DNA of 64,000 nucleotides from Siderastrea radians (Eukaryota; Cnidaria; Anthozoa; Scleractinia; Rhizangiidae): NCBI GenBank assembly GCA_964017195.1, contig OZ024894.1, positions 35,859,614 to 35,923,613 of the forward strand, read 5' to 3'. Shown piece by piece: positions 1 to 11,152 of this stretch (position 1 is its first letter; each line of letters starts with the position of its first letter). The notes under the pieces were generated by a model. It saw only the letters and a program-made list of their open reading frames with translations, ran no database searches and was not told where the DNA came from. The position numbers and the translations under genes were made by a program.

Positions 1-1258
1 ACGTTAATCCCCTGCCCTCACTTTTAATCCTTATGACAAACGCATATTAAGAATACTTAGTTTTTAATCATGGATCGTGAGTACCATTTCTTCTCTTAGA
101 TTCATTATACTGGAGTCAACGTGAAGCTACAACCACCGCCGGAGGGGTTGGGAAGCGGTTACATTCTCGTCCCCAGAACTACGTGGCAACTGTGCGATCC
201 AACTGTTGACCAAAAAGAGATCGAAGGCTCTGGGTACGAGGACGGGAGGGTTAGGGTGGCTTAGTTTAAAGGTGTATTCCGGCGACCTGTAAAACAATGA
301 AATAACAAATTTAATATCCCCGTATACAAAACGAGAAACAATGAATACCAAGATATTTTCAACTTAAAAGTACACTGCTTACGTCAATCTTACCATTTAA
401 TTTTCAGTCCTTAGGGCTGTTGGATGAAGCCCAGAATAAACGATAAGTCAGCGCGTACGAGTAGCAAAACCTTGTTCGATAGTTTCTAAATCAGTTTGAT
501 AAAAAGTGAACAAGGATCGAAACTCATTTCTCCTGATCAGTATACTTGCGTTCCCAAGTGGTCGAAATTGTGACAACTCTGCTTTCGAAATCTCGATTTT
601 TCATGTTTTTCTTATCATTAAGAGTGTATCAAAACGTTCAGCCGGCCACCATTACTCTCCCAGAAGTTTCCCTTAGACTGTAGGATACAGTTCGTCTATT
701 TAAACTGACAGCATCGGGCCTTTGTGAAAGTGAGAGAATTAAGTTCAATACCATGACGTCCTTCTTTCCGAAGATATAGTTACAGACTCACCCACGCGCG
801 AGCAAGTGCCAGTAGAAAGTGAAAAATTCTCTTGTCAGTAGACATGTCATTAAAAATCCATGGCTAAAATTAACAGTGAATGTAAAATTTTCTGCGCAAT
901 ATGAACGTCCTGAACCTTCTCCTATTATAACTTTCACAAAAGAAATTAATGTGTACAGTTTCTTGATCCTTTTATTGAATTTACCGTTAAACGATATGAT
1001 TTTTTTCGCGTTTGGAGATTCATTTACATCTTTACATTGAGAAAAACTCCCCAACAAAGTATTCTAACTCTATTCCATATTGCATCAAAAGTTAGATGAA
1101 AAGTCAATTAATATCGCTTTTCATTGGTTATGATGTTTGATATTCTTGACAAAGTAGTTCCACATATGGCCTTAAATTTTGTGCGTTGGACGATCCACTA
1201 TATTATCACACTTAGAATGAGAATGGTGTGAACTGCGGAAATATAAATTAAATGAGAT
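1..1258. other. non-coding, no feature recognised
   Basis: AT-rich sequence with stops in all frames. The longest reading frames are under 90 codons, overlap on opposite strands, and have no recognisable motif or signal peptide. I see no RNA gene and no repeat with a definable end. Confidence 0.6.
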
Positions 1259-1391
1259 GAAGATGTGACCATCGCAGTTGTAATGGCAATTTCAGCAATT
1301 GCGAATTGAGCCCGAAAAAAAGACGTTGAAGCCCCGAAAATCTTTCTTTCGGGCTTTAATTGCCATTATAACTTGCGATGGTCACATCTTC
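1259..1391. repeat. 133-bp foldback (MITE-like) repeat
   Basis: The left arm at 1259-1290 (GAAGATGTGACCATCGCAG...) is matched in inverted orientation by 1359-1391 with a few mismatches. An inner pair, GCCCGAAA against TTTCGGGC, extends the hairpin. It has no coding capacity. A small non-autonomous foldback element is likely. No target duplication was clear. Confidence 0.7.
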
Positions 1392-1890
1392 AAAACAAAA
1401 CAAAAAAAAAGATATTATCATTCTGTGGATAATTAATAATTGGCGAGGTTTATAATTTTGTATGCGTTGGTTTAATCTAGCTGTTGTCAATCACGTCCCC
1501 AGAGCGAGCGGACTGGTTTCATCTCTTTTGTTAAAGCATCCTAATCTGCCGCTAAAGCAAGCTGAACATTCATCACGATTCTCACCTGAAACACGAGTTT
1601 TAGTTTTTGTTGCCATCCTTTCCATCGTTGAGGGGCATATGAGTAAACAAGAAACATCCACTCTGTTGCATAGCCAAATATCAAAGATATTTACTTTTGT
1701 CTGCAGCTACTAACAAAACAAAACTATCCATGCGTACCTCGAAACATTTCCTTTTAGAGGTTTCGGATATTTTGCTTGCTTGTAGCTCCAGTCCTGGTAT
1801 CTGTTGGAGAAAGTCCAATCTGGATATGTGAGTGGCAAAATTATATAGCAGATCGAAAGTTCCGATATGACACAAAGCAAAGGGAGTTCT

Positions 1891-1956
1891 GATTTCAATT
1901 GGTCGAGATTATCACGAGCGACGATTGCGATTTCAATTGGTCGAGATTATCACGAG
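1891..1956. repeat. tandem duplication, 38-bp period
   Basis: A 28-bp segment starting GATTTCAATTGGTCGAG occurs at 1891-1918 and again, identical, at 1929-1956. It lies 140 bp upstream of the NPC2-like gene, so a regulatory role is conceivable but unsupported. Confidence 0.8.
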
Positions 1957-2094
1957 ACTGCTTTCGAGAAGTCTTACGCTTCCCTTATGGATATATCAAT
2001 ACAATTAATCTGTCAATAGTTTCATTACGCCTTTAGCTGGCCAACGCTTATTCTTATTTCCGATTTCTTAAGACAGATACAGGCCTTTCAGAAA

Positions 2095-2550
2095 ATGGGA
2101 GCCTTTGTTTTCTTTGCTACACTTCTGTTTTCCGTTAGTGCAGTAAACTCAAAGAAAGTGCGGTTCCAACATTGTGCTTCACGAGAGGAACATGGAGAAG
2201 TCACCTCCGTGGATGTAACTCCCTGTGATGACGATCCTTGTGTTTTCAAACCCGACACCAACGAGACGGTCGCCGTCAGTTTCATCCCGCACGAAGTTGT
2301 CACAAAGGCGAAGATTTTGGCGTACGCAATCAAATGGGGGATGCGCTTTCCGTTGCCATTACCAAACCCGAACGCCTGTCAAGGATATGGAATGACTTGT
2401 CCTCTAAAGAGTGGTGTCCCTGTGAAGCTTGCATTCACCCAAGAGGTCAGTGAGTACTACCCTTCTGGTAGTTACGAGTTGGAAGCGATTTTGACAGATC
2501 AAAATGGTAACACAATTATATGTGGAATCTTCCCGTTAAAGATCGCTTGA
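2095..2550 (+). CDS. NPC2-like secreted sterol-binding protein (ML domain)
   Basis: This encodes a 151-residue protein of NPC2 type, which carries cholesterol or other sterols in a beta-sandwich pocket, classically in the lysosome and handing sterol to NPC1. Seen here: a hydrophobic N-terminal signal peptide (about residues 1-17); six cysteines at 27, 44, 49, 95, 102 and 143, in the family's spacing (expected pairs 27-143, 44-49, 95-102); one N-glycosylation site (N56-E-T); the proline-rich FPLPLPNPNAC loop; and YYPSGSYELE near the C-terminus. Length equals a full family member. The start is the first ATG, directly before the signal peptide. The gene is one uninterrupted exon, whereas vertebrate NPC2 is multi-exon. 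A pyrimidine-rich stretch ending in AG just before the ATG could be a 5'-UTR splice acceptor. ATTAAA at 2798-2803 is a weak poly(A) candidate. Cnidarians have expanded NPC2 families, some used in symbiosis. Which subgroup this belongs to cannot be told by eye. Confidence 0.93.
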   Translation: MGAFVFFATLLFSVSAVNSKKVRFQHCASREEHGEVTSVDVTPCDDDPCVFKPDTNETVAVSFIPHEVVTKAKILAYAIKWGMRFPLPLPNPNACQGYGMTCPLKSGVPVKLAFTQEVSEYYPSGSYELEAILTDQNGNTIICGIFPLKIA

Positions 2551-2553
2551 ATG

Positions 2554-2979
2554 AACATTCATTGGAACTTGGTGTCGCATGTCTAAGATAAGATTTCCGT
2601 TTCATTAATTGTGTTGTGTAATGAATAACCTTACAGTAGCATTTCATCCGGACAACTTAGCACCAGGATACCAATAGTGCGAGATAATAGCAACATGATA
2701 ATAATAATATTTTTTCTGAGTTAAATGTAACTTTCAAAACGAAACTGGTTGGATGATGCAAACAGGGTACTCACGTTTTTGATGTTGTAATCCTGCAATT
2801 AAAAGGAACACAGATGAATCGCGGTGTTTAAGTTTTCTCGATTGAGGAGTGATGCTGGAGTATTCATTAGTACACATACAGTCTTACTATCTTTCTTTAA
2901 AACCTAATTAACGCTGCAATACGTGCTCATCGCAACCTGTACGAGTTCGAACCTCATCCCATATATAATATCTATATAT
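2554..2979. other. 3' flank of the NPC2-like gene, non-coding
   Basis: AT-rich, with no reading frame of note. It probably contains the 3' UTR of the NPC2-like gene. No strong AATAAA occurs before 2994, and that one already lies in the duplicated block. Confidence 0.5.
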
Positions 2980-3184
2980 TCCGTGCCGGAAACAATAAAA
3001 GGGGTTCCCAAAAGGCTCCTTGCCTCGTGTCGCCTTCCTTTAGAGTCCTGGCAAAATAATAAATCAGCCAGTTTCCGTATGTAGACTATAATCGGGCCCT
3101 TCGGTAAACGAAGTCAATAGTTTTCGCCTTTTTACTTTCGGAGGCAGATCTTGACACTGTCTTGAGTTATGTAACGGGGATCTA

Positions 3185-3610
3185 ACATTTCGTTCTGTGG
3201 ATGAAATTCCTAAAGTGTGACCATGGTAAATGAATTCAAAGCTACTTAGCAATACTTTTTGGTGGTGCTGTTTGTTATGTTGTGCAAGGTGGTTTTAACT
3301 TTTGAGTATGTGGCTGAAATCCTAAAGCGTGACCATTCAAGTGAAATCTACTAAGCAACACTCTCCTGTGGAGCTGCCTATGCTGTACAAGGTGATTCTA
3401 ACCTTTGAGTTCGCGAATGAAATCCTAGAATGTAAACAAATAATGAAAGCTGCTGGGCAGCACTTTCTGTGCTACTGTTAACTATGCTGTACAAGGTGGT
3501 TTTATTTTCTGAGTGTGTGGAGTGAAATTCTACTGTTTGACCATTCAAATAAAAATTACTGAGCGGTAATTTCCTGTGCTTTACAAAGGGGCGTTATTTT
3601 CTGAATCCAG
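3185..3610. repeat. about 110-bp tandem repeat (GGATGAAATCCTA family), 4 degenerate units
   Basis: Repeated motif: TG(T)GG(A/C)TGAAATCCTAAAG-GTGACC, then AAAGCTACTGAGCA, CCTGTG-TGCTG and TACAAGGTGGTT, recurring about every 110 bp. The same array, with different unit copies, lies at 24080-24420. I recall this as a dispersed family in stony corals. Confidence 0.75.
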
Positions 3611-3748
3611 CAGTTGACACCCACAGGAAAATAAAGCGAATCAAAATTTTTTTTAACACAATTATAGCGGAGCTCGCGGAGCACCATGGGTAAGCAAATT
3701 TGGTAACCCGTTGATTCGAAAAAGTTTGGTTCTGACGTCAGCGTACGT

Positions 3749-3777
3749 CCATCCGTCCGTCCGTCCGTCCGTCCGTA
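3749..3777. repeat. (GTCC)n microsatellite
   Basis: About seven CGTC/GTCC units, within the left end of the composite element. Confidence 0.9.
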
Positions 3778-4062
3778 CAGACTCTGGGGGAGGGTGAAGG
3801 GAGTCCCAAGACAACCCGACCGGGGGAGGCGGAATGCCCTTTTTTTTTTCTTGTAGCTGAAGTAAACAATATGGCTGCTGGTTCCTCGTACGCTCGATTT
3901 TCAATACGATAATTGTAATACATTCTTGGAATGAAGACTTTTAACAGTTCATCATGAAAAGGAAAAGGGTTGCTTCAATCTCGATGGCGCATATAGAAGA
4001 TATTGGAGAGCTTGAAGGCAAGAAATCCTTGTTCGAGGACATACTTGTTTTTTTCAAAGCTA

Positions 4063-5400
4063 TAACCTGCGATCAGGCTCTATTTTCCGGTGGGAAGGGC
4101 GAAACGAAAAATAGGGCCTGATACAATTCTTCTACGGAACGTCTGCCGCCCACTTTTTTGATTGATTGACATTCAACAAAACGGCCAATCAAAATTTGTT
4201 TTGGTTGCACGCTCCTCGGTATGCAAATTTCCGATATGTGTATGTAATGGCATTCGCAAAAAGTCCTCAAATGTCGGCAAAAACAAGAAAATCACAGGCT
4301 ACGATAAATCTTGGCACTAGCGTTCAAATTTACAGCTTGAAGGTACGCGCTCCGATATTGTACATAGTTGCCCTGTCTGAGCTGAAACTGAATGAAAATT
4401 CAGAACACGACGAGGTTGTCATGTACCAAAAAATGCTGCATGTTTGAATCCTTTCTCATTTCAGGTGGTATCCGGAAATATTCTCTACGCATTTGTCACC
4501 GATTTTCTGCGTAAAATACCTTGGGAAATTAAGAGAAATACCTTCAGTTTCACTCTTTAGAAAAAAGATATCAATAAAACCGTTTATAAACAAACGACTG
4601 TTTTGTAATTTAATTTAGTTCCAGAAGTGATAAATATTTGAGATTACAAGCGAATTTCATCTCTAAACAGCAGCAAATTTTAAAACGAAGAACATTTATT
4701 ATAAACCTAGTCAGATCCTTTGATATCAATGTCAGAGATCATTAAAACGACATTATTAACACTGAATGAATAAACTGAAAGTCTTTATTACTTAGGTAAA
4801 AATAAATATAGCATCTCGCTGGGTGCGGCTCTCACTAAACATCAGCTTATCGTTAAGTTTACGGAATTATCGGTTGACTTGTTGATCACTCTTGGCGAAA
4901 GATACTTGCTGTTCGTTTTGTTTCGTAAAACGCGGATACAACCACTACTCTGCTTATATTTTCAATACTAGCTGAAAGCCTTCAAATGAAAATTTGGAGA
5001 CACGATGCGATAAAACGGGATACATACTTCACTGTTGCTGTACTTCTCTGCTCCGAGTGAGAGACAGCTTGCGTCAAACCGGACGCCATTCTCAGGAGAG
5101 AAAGAAATGATCACAATTCTCCTAGAACGACGAGAATATCTTTGAGCGACACGCTTACCTCCGCAGACTTGTTCCTTGGCCATGGCGGTCGGATTGAAAA
5201 TTGTGAGCAAGTCTCGTAGACAATTTACTTCCGTTGACAGCTCTATTGTTAAAGGACCAATCAGATTGCGAGATTCCCGCGGCCAAAATTTGGCCGCCGA
5301 CACGAACTCCTGTGAGAGATTGTATCAGGCCCTATTTTAGCGAGCGACCCACGTAAGAGAATATGAGAGCGATGCTAAAATTCGGCCTGATCGCAGGTTA
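4063..5400. mobile_element. MULE-like non-autonomous element with 9-bp target duplication
   Basis: Terminal inverted repeats TAACCTGCGATCAGGC (4063-4078) and GCCTGATCGCAGGTTA (5385-5400) match perfectly. The flanks carry an exact 9-bp duplication, TCAAAGCTA, at 4054-4062 and 5401-5409; a 9-bp duplication is typical of Mutator-like elements. Inner inverted copies of AATAGGGCCTGATAC lie at 4110-4125 and 5322-5336. Two unremarkable frames exist inside (4166-4447 +, 4968-5303 -). The minus frame has an AG/GTAAGC donor-like site after an ATGGCCAAGG start, so capture of a host exon is possible but unproven. No transposase motif was seen. Confidence 0.8.
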
Positions 5401-7275
5401 TCAAAGCTAAGGAGATTCGGAAAGAACCCGGCGACTTTCGTCAGTAGAAGTCCTTCTTTCAGTTCAGTAGTAAAGTAAATTACAGATTTGATTGTGGATT
5501 TACATTGTAAAAATTGTTTAATTGAGCAACTTTACATGTTTAGTAAATTACGGTAATTTTCTTGAAATGTTTTAAAAACTTGTTTAAAATATCTGTGAAA
5601 TTACCTTGTAGTTCCCGTTTTTCGGCTTGCGAGTAACTTCACTCGAGGGGAAAATTGAATGCAGTTTGCTTTCCTAGGCAAACAAGTGCTTCGTATGTGA
5701 ATGACATTTCATGTTTTTGAAGGTTTCTTGTCCCTTTTTCTGTGTTTATTCATTAAAGGAATTTTCATTAGTGAGCAATCTGATATGTATGCGCAATTTT
5801 CTTTTGAATTTTTGAACTTCAATATTTTTCTTTGAGCAATATTTTTCTTTGAGAAACTCTAGTCAGTAGTGTATTTCATTCGAAAAGTAGTAGAAATCGT
5901 GACTATTCTAGATTGAGTCTGTGTTGTTTTTTCAGTCTAGGTTGTTTTTCTTGGGCACTGCATATTGGGTTGTTTTGACTAATTCGTAATTTAGTATTCA
6001 ACACCTGAAGAGTCGCTCTGTCGTCAATATTTTTTTATTAAGTTTATAAGTGTAAAGCTCCATATGTTTTTGTTCAGTTGTGGAATATTTTATCTTCCTT
6101 ATATTTTTTATATATTTTTGGTTTCTTCATTTGAAGTGAATGACATTTCTGTCCCAATTTAGCGACTAAACTTAGAATCGCCGTTTCAGTGAGTGAGTTC
6201 AGTGTGGCATGTTTTCGTGTTCGTTTTGTTTTTAACCGGTAAGCCATTTCAGGGTGTCTTTAGTTACAGATCGAAATGAAATCTTCATTTAAGTAACTAT
6301 AAGCAAAGCATTTCTCGGTTTAAGTCTATTTGGTCTAAAATGAGACTCCAAAAGCTTCCTAAAATTAGTTCAGGGTGTGTTCTTGAAAGCGCCCGATTAA
6401 GACTTCAGTCGCGGGTGGAAAACGTGATAATTATACGTGTGCTTGAAGGTTTCCAAAAACATTTTTTTGGTAATTTTTTGTCAGTAAACGGTTTGATGTC
6501 GGGAAAATATTATTTATCTTAACAAAATAGATTTCGAGAAATGTTTCATGGTTAACAGAATTAAACAGCCGGGGGGATGCATTGGAATTAGTGAGAAATG
6601 TGTATTTGCAGGGAAAAGTCTGTCGAGTCGCTACCGGGAGCAACTTAAGTGGGTTTTTTAGCAATTGTAGTCTTACAAGTACTCTTCTTGAACTTAATTA
6701 GCTAGCTTTCAAAAGAATGCTACGAGAAGAGCTGTTGGTGAAAGTCGTGCTGATTAGTCTTCTCTTTGAAGAAAAATAAGCCAAGTCACAGTTTCCTCAG
6801 TGGTACGCATGTTTTCCCTTGCTGTTTTTCACCTCTTGGCGAATAACTGTACAACTAAAATTTAATGTATTTTACGGGCCAACAAACATGAAAGAGAGAT
6901 GTGGAGCTCCGCTTTTAGGCTTGGCTAAATCTATATATTAGCTCGCCCTCTCCTCCCACCAATTAACTGGGATGGCAGCTACATGAGAGCATTACTGATT
7001 TTGAAGAGGGGCGAGACTGATAAGCTGTTGTTGGTATTAGCTGAAAATCATACGAACAAACATTGTTTCGCTTTTGTGGATAATTGTGCAATGGCTGATA
7101 AGATCCATAAGGCGCTGCATCGAGAATGTTTTCTCTTATTAATTAGATTTCTTTTATTCACGCCACCCTTTGTACAAAGGAGTTTTTAATTGTTCATGTA
7201 CCTAAAGGGAGACTAATGAAGATGCTGGTTATTCTGAGTAATTAAAGACATATACAAAGTGTTTATGATTGCTAC

Positions 7276-7281
7276 TTTATT
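7276..7281 (-). promoter_or_regulatory. poly(A) signal AATAAA of the cysteine-rich peptide gene
   Basis: AATAAA on the minus strand, 159 bp past the stop codon. The same hexamer is kept at 25972-25977 in the duplicated copy. Confidence 0.55.
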
Positions 7282-7439
7282 TTATATCTACGAACATATG
7301 GATTGCTTTAGTCATTACTCTAGTGTTTTGCTCGTCTTAATAAGGCGAATCAATACTTTTTGTATATGATACATATGCTAAAACTACTTGGTGTCGAGCT
7401 CATAAAGAAAGCTCTCTCTTCTTCGCCAATGATGTTAAT

Positions 7440-8548
7440 TTATATAGCTCGGCAATAAGCATTGTTGCAGTTGCAACTGCATCTTGTACACTGATATCCA
7501 GCCGGGCATGGGGCGTAGTAACTGCACAGTACAGCTAGGCTCATGCAGGGTCCCAATTGTGGTGGATTGCAATGGCATCCGTGTGTTGCAGAGGGACCGG
7601 GGGGGCCAACTGCAAAGTTAACAAACATTTTCAGCCTTAAGTGTAGTCAAACCACTCGTAAATAGGCGCCGTTAGAACTAATAATATAACAATAATTTAG
7701 AACTTATATAGCGCATTTTCTATATGAATATAATCAAATGCGCCTCTGACAGGAGAAGTCCATTAGCGGTGGTTCGAAAGTGTTATACCAAAACCCCTGC
7801 TTGTCAGGGAAGAGCTCCTATGCAGATAGAATAGGCTTTGTGCTCGAAATTTTCACAAGCATATGTACTTCAGCACAGGAACCTAGTGTTGACCGGTACC
7901 GACACAAACCCACACAAGCATAAGATCAAGAGTAGTGAAGGATGGGGGTAGGATGAGAGTAAAGTATAATTTTGAAAGGAGAAATCCTCGCGTTTTTAAC
8001 TGTTTAAATTCGAATTTAATTGTCCTGCTGGTTAGTGAGATTAAATGATGGCCGTTAGAGAGAAAGAACTGGTATTTAAGAAAGAATTGGTTTACACGTA
8101 CGATGCAAGTTAAAGCAAAAGGTTATGTTGAGTTCTGGCTAATGAACCAAATAAAAATAAATGAAACATGCAAACTAAGAAGGTTGTGAATCACTTACTA
8201 GGTTTCGGTACAGGCTCCAGCTGTGCTACCTAGGGAAGAAATAAGGCGAAAAAGAAATGTTAGAGCTGACATGGGAAAAATATGATCACTTATCATCACA
8301 CGATGCCGCTTACATTCACTTTCTATAGGGGCCGAGGCACAGACATCTGAGGTGACTGAAAAGCTGAATAATTACACCCTTTGTCGGATAATCTCAATTT
8401 TTTGCAGAGTCGTTAAATCCAGCGTGGTGAGTCACTGTTATGTACAGGAAGAGGAGTTTTGCGCTTGACTCTCATTACTTACCGGCGAAGCGCCTGCGTA
8501 GGAGATGCAAAGCATGACAACGGCGAAGACGATTAAGATCTTCGACAT
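7440..8548 (-). CDS. small secreted cysteine-rich peptide, 3 exons, 10 Cys (novel family)
   Basis: Exons read from the minus strand: 8548-8483 (22 codons), 8229-8199 (31 bp), 7609-7440 (170 bp with stop). All junctions are GT/AG (GTAAGTAATG, CCCTAG, GTAAGTG, TTTGCAG) and phases agree (0, then 1). The predicted product is 88 residues. Exon 1 is a signal peptide with a hydrophobic core ending near A-G-A-S-P. Exon 2 is a short Pro-rich propeptide-like stretch. The last exon carries ten cysteines (44, 46, 54, 61, 67, 73, 76, 78, 80, 85) spaced C-1-C-7-C-6-C-5-C-5-C-2-C-1-C-1-C-4-C. The pattern suggests five disulfides and an extracellular peptide, perhaps defensive, venom-type, matrix or signalling. 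I do not recognise the family. The same spacing in a diverged duplicate at 26.1 kb supports it being real coding sequence. The poly(A) signal is at 7276-7281. Confidence 0.75.
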
Positions 8549-8604
8549 ATTGACTGCTTGGGTAATCAGACACTGGGGAAAAAGTGTGCTGTTGGATGAA
8601 AAGA

Positions 8605-8668
8605 ATATCATATCATATCGTATTGTATCGTATCGTATCGTATCATATCATATCATATCATATCATAT
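8605..8668. repeat. (ATATC)n / (GTATC)n microsatellite
   Basis: Pentamer array ATATC/GTATC that marks the right edge of duplicated block 1. Its partner in block 2 is 29787-29834. Confidence 0.9.
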
Positions 8669-8669
8669 T

Positions 8670-9438
8670 TAAGCAATAGAGGAGTTTTTTGGTGTTTACA
8701 TAGTCTCGCCCCTACACACAGGGAGGGGGGGGGAATTAGAGACAGTTATGGGAACCCTCGACTGCGTCTCGGGTTTGCATAGCTTTCGAGAATTCTCCTA
8801 ACCCCTCGAATGTTTAGATGAGGCTATGTAAACACGGGGAAAAGTCCTCTATTGCATTAATTGCTTTTATAAAATATTTCTCAAAAATGAAACGACAAAT
8901 GAAGGGAAAATTTCGTTGATTTACTTCTTGATTGAAATAATACATGAAAATACACTCTCTGGACATTCATATTTCTAAATAGCCAATCAAAACGCGCATC
9001 TGACAACACATGAACCAATCAAAATTCGTGTTTAAAAGTCAAAATCAAGTTGAAATTGGTGGCAAGCGCCAGCGATCACCAGCGCGTGTAAATAAAATAA
9101 TAATCTTTATGGAGGAAGTGGTTTTCAGGGAGGTCCTTCGAAGACAAAATAAATATAAAAATTCACTGAAAAATTATACGTAAGCGATTTCAGCGATTTC
9201 AGCTTTGAATCCTCGTAAATCTTGCAGAAAATACCACAATTTTGGCCAAAATTATAAGAAATGTTCAAAATATACGATTCTGTAAGGAAAGAACTTCAAG
9301 ATGAGGAGTTTATTTTAGCTGAAAATGAATGTGACTGTGCTTGATCGCTCTCGAAAGTGACGTGAACTCGCCCGCTTTGGCAGCACTAGAACATGGTTGA
9401 GAAGTTGAATCGCTCATCGTGTCTTGTTAAGTTTTGCT
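8670..9438. other. non-coding upstream region
   Basis: No gene or definable element seen. It lies between the peptide gene's 5' side and the Crypton relic, so it may hold the peptide gene's promoter proximally, but no convincing TATA box was identified. Confidence 0.5.
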
Positions 9439-9439
9439 G

Positions 9440-10490
9440 GATAGGAATCAAGCACAAGCAGCGGATCCAGATTGTTGAAGTTGTTGCTGGTTCCCTCGGA
9501 AGACTTGAGTTTGCTGATCGGCTTGTATGGCTGGTGGATTTAGGGCAGATGAGAGAACATTGCTGCACACCTGGAGCTGCTGCGACGATGGACGAGCGTT
9601 GTAGCTCTTGAGGGAATTCTCATTCCTGTGGCCAGACAGCGTCATGATATGGCGATTTGACAAATCAGCATCCGAACACAGTGTTATAGCTGTTGCCCGG
9701 ATGCAGTGATTGTATAAACTTGAGAAAGGTTAGCCGCTTTGCTGAGCTCTTTCATTATGCTTCCGAGCTTTTCTGCGCCTAGACATCGTTTTTCGAACCA
9801 CGCTGATTCTTCTGGCCCCTTCCAGAATCGCAGCGTTGCAGTCAGGGTTGAGTTTACTTCAGTAAAGTCGGAAGGCATTAATTCCATCACTCTAGTTATA
9901 TCTGTCTAGTACATTCTTTCAAGTTTCTCGTAGTTTGTGGCGGTGTCATCTATCCCCCATTGGCGTGTTTTGCTTGATTCGTCATGGGCCATGGTTGCGT
10001 ACCATTTGTTGTTTTCATCCTGGAGGAATATGAAACTGGACTTCGTCAAGTTTCTCTGCCCTTCCCATCCACGCCGACAGAGATACAGGGTGAAATGAAA
10101 CCAGAGATTGTATAGGAGGCCTTGAGGAGTTGTTAGACTGATAACGTCGGTCTCTTTCAGACGGCGAAGGTCCTCACGCTCAATGGCAGGTTTTTGCTTG
10201 AGATTTTATTCCCCGTGCTTCTTCATATCTTTCAGTTTGGCGTCTAACATTTGGTTGGACTGCTAGAAAACTGGATCGGTAGCAGTGTGTATGCCTTTCT
10301 TGTACGGTGGGATGTTCAGATATCGCTGTAAACTATTCCTAAATCCCAGCAGTTTGCTTTTACTGTAGTTTCCTCCGTCTGAGAAGGTCTCGGATTGCGC
10401 TGCCGTTCGTTGTACATGAGTCGTCAGGATTAAACACTTTTGAACTTGCAGGATTTCCAAACGTGCGTCGTTTAATCATCTTACCACCAC
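9440..10490 (-). pseudogene. Crypton-type tyrosine recombinase relic (DUF3504-like)
   Basis: Read on the minus strand, broken frames give consecutive pieces of a Crypton/DUF3504 recombinase: KSKLLGFRNSLQRYLN (about 10340), CRRGWEGQRNLTKSSF (about 10070) containing the first conserved Arg region, LGSIMKELSKAANLSQVYT (about 9730), then GHRNENSLKSYNA (about 9610), which supplies the catalytic His and terminal Tyr. Between the last two, the HxxR box is disrupted by a frameshift. Stops and shifts separate all pieces, so this is a dead copy. It is a different lineage from the one at 32.7-34.2 kb: the motif context RRG-EG-R replaces RSGEEHR. Confidence 0.8.
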
Positions 10491-11099
10491 CCTCGCATTG
10501 TAGTCTGAACTGAGTTTTGGCGGGGCTTGAAATTAAACTCCACTAGACTTTCTGGCATTTTGGATACCTTTTATTGATGGTATTCTAGAATAATTACACC
10601 AGCCGGCGTAGCAGGCTTAAATGGAAAAGGGATAGGGGAGCGAGAAAGTGGAAAGAAAAAATGGGAGGGAACATTGCAAAATTATCTTGAAACCAGAGCG
10701 AGAAGTAGCAGTTAGAGCTCTTTTAAAGGAAAGAGGGGGAGCTGATTCAGCGGCGTTGCCAACGAGATGCGGTCCTAGAAAGTAGAGATTTTGTCGTTGT
10801 CAGAGAAGATTTCAAGAATTTTTCGTTACCGTTTCCTTCAATCGTGAATTTTCAGGACGGTAATATCCTGTTACCGGAATGAAGACTCGCCTTTTGAGAA
10901 CCATAACTGTTGACCTGCACCGTTCCAAAGCGGCTCTGTGATTGGTCCACTTTGCTCCGCTTTGAGCATTTCCGTACCGGGTGTACCGAGCCAATCACAT
11001 CACAGGTTTTCTCGAGGAAGAACTCTTAGGTTTAACAATCGTGACAGGCCTGCACAGACTCCCTACTGTGGAGATTTGTTTTTTATTTGTTTTGTTTGA
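10491..11099. other. non-coding, decayed repeat material
   Basis: No intact gene. It contains AGCGGCTCTGTGATTGG near 10930, whose inverted relative CCAATCACAGAGCCGCT occurs at 15465-15481, so both are probably scraps of the same dispersed repeat. Confidence 0.45.
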
Positions 11100-11146
11100 G
11101 TTCAAAGCTTTGCTCTGACGAGCATGTCTTTTAGTGATTTGCCTCT
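11100..11146 (-). pseudogene. Penelope-like element fragment, distal part
   Basis: Minus-strand translation gives RYKRGKSLKDMLVRAKL, the continuation of the Penelope-type protein found at 12937-13600. The two parts are separated by the 11153-12930 insertion and share its 6-bp target duplication. Confidence 0.75.
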
Positions 11147-11152
11147 CTTGTA

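Larger units (their letters stand above)
3666..6913. mobile_element. 3.25-kb composite TIR element, insertion present only in block 1
   Basis: It is bounded by AGCGGAGCTC at 3666-3675 and its complement GAGCTCCGCT at 6904-6913. The sequence on either side is contiguous in the duplicate near 25612, so this interval is an insertion. It starts with a (GTCC)n tract and holds a second element, 4063-5400. No transposase was recognised, so it is probably non-autonomous. A target duplication is not clear. Confidence 0.65.
2980..8700. repeat. block 1 of a diverged segmental duplication (partner 23905-29840)
   Basis: Sequence from about 2985 (CAATAAAAGGGGTTCCC) to the ATATC microsatellite near 8668 matches 23905-29836 in order and orientation. 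It includes a tandem repeat, the CACAGGAAAA-AAAGCGAATCA junction, the block before the peptide gene, and the three exons of that gene with introns. Identity looks roughly 75-85% by eye. Block 1 alone carries the 3666-6913 composite. Block 2 alone carries a LINE and a TIR element. Confidence 0.85.

Noticed and set aside
7440..8548. Naming the ten-Cys peptide as a SCRiP, damicornin or a specific toxin
   Set aside because: Cysteine number and spacing do not match what I can recall of those families; no name is justified without a search.
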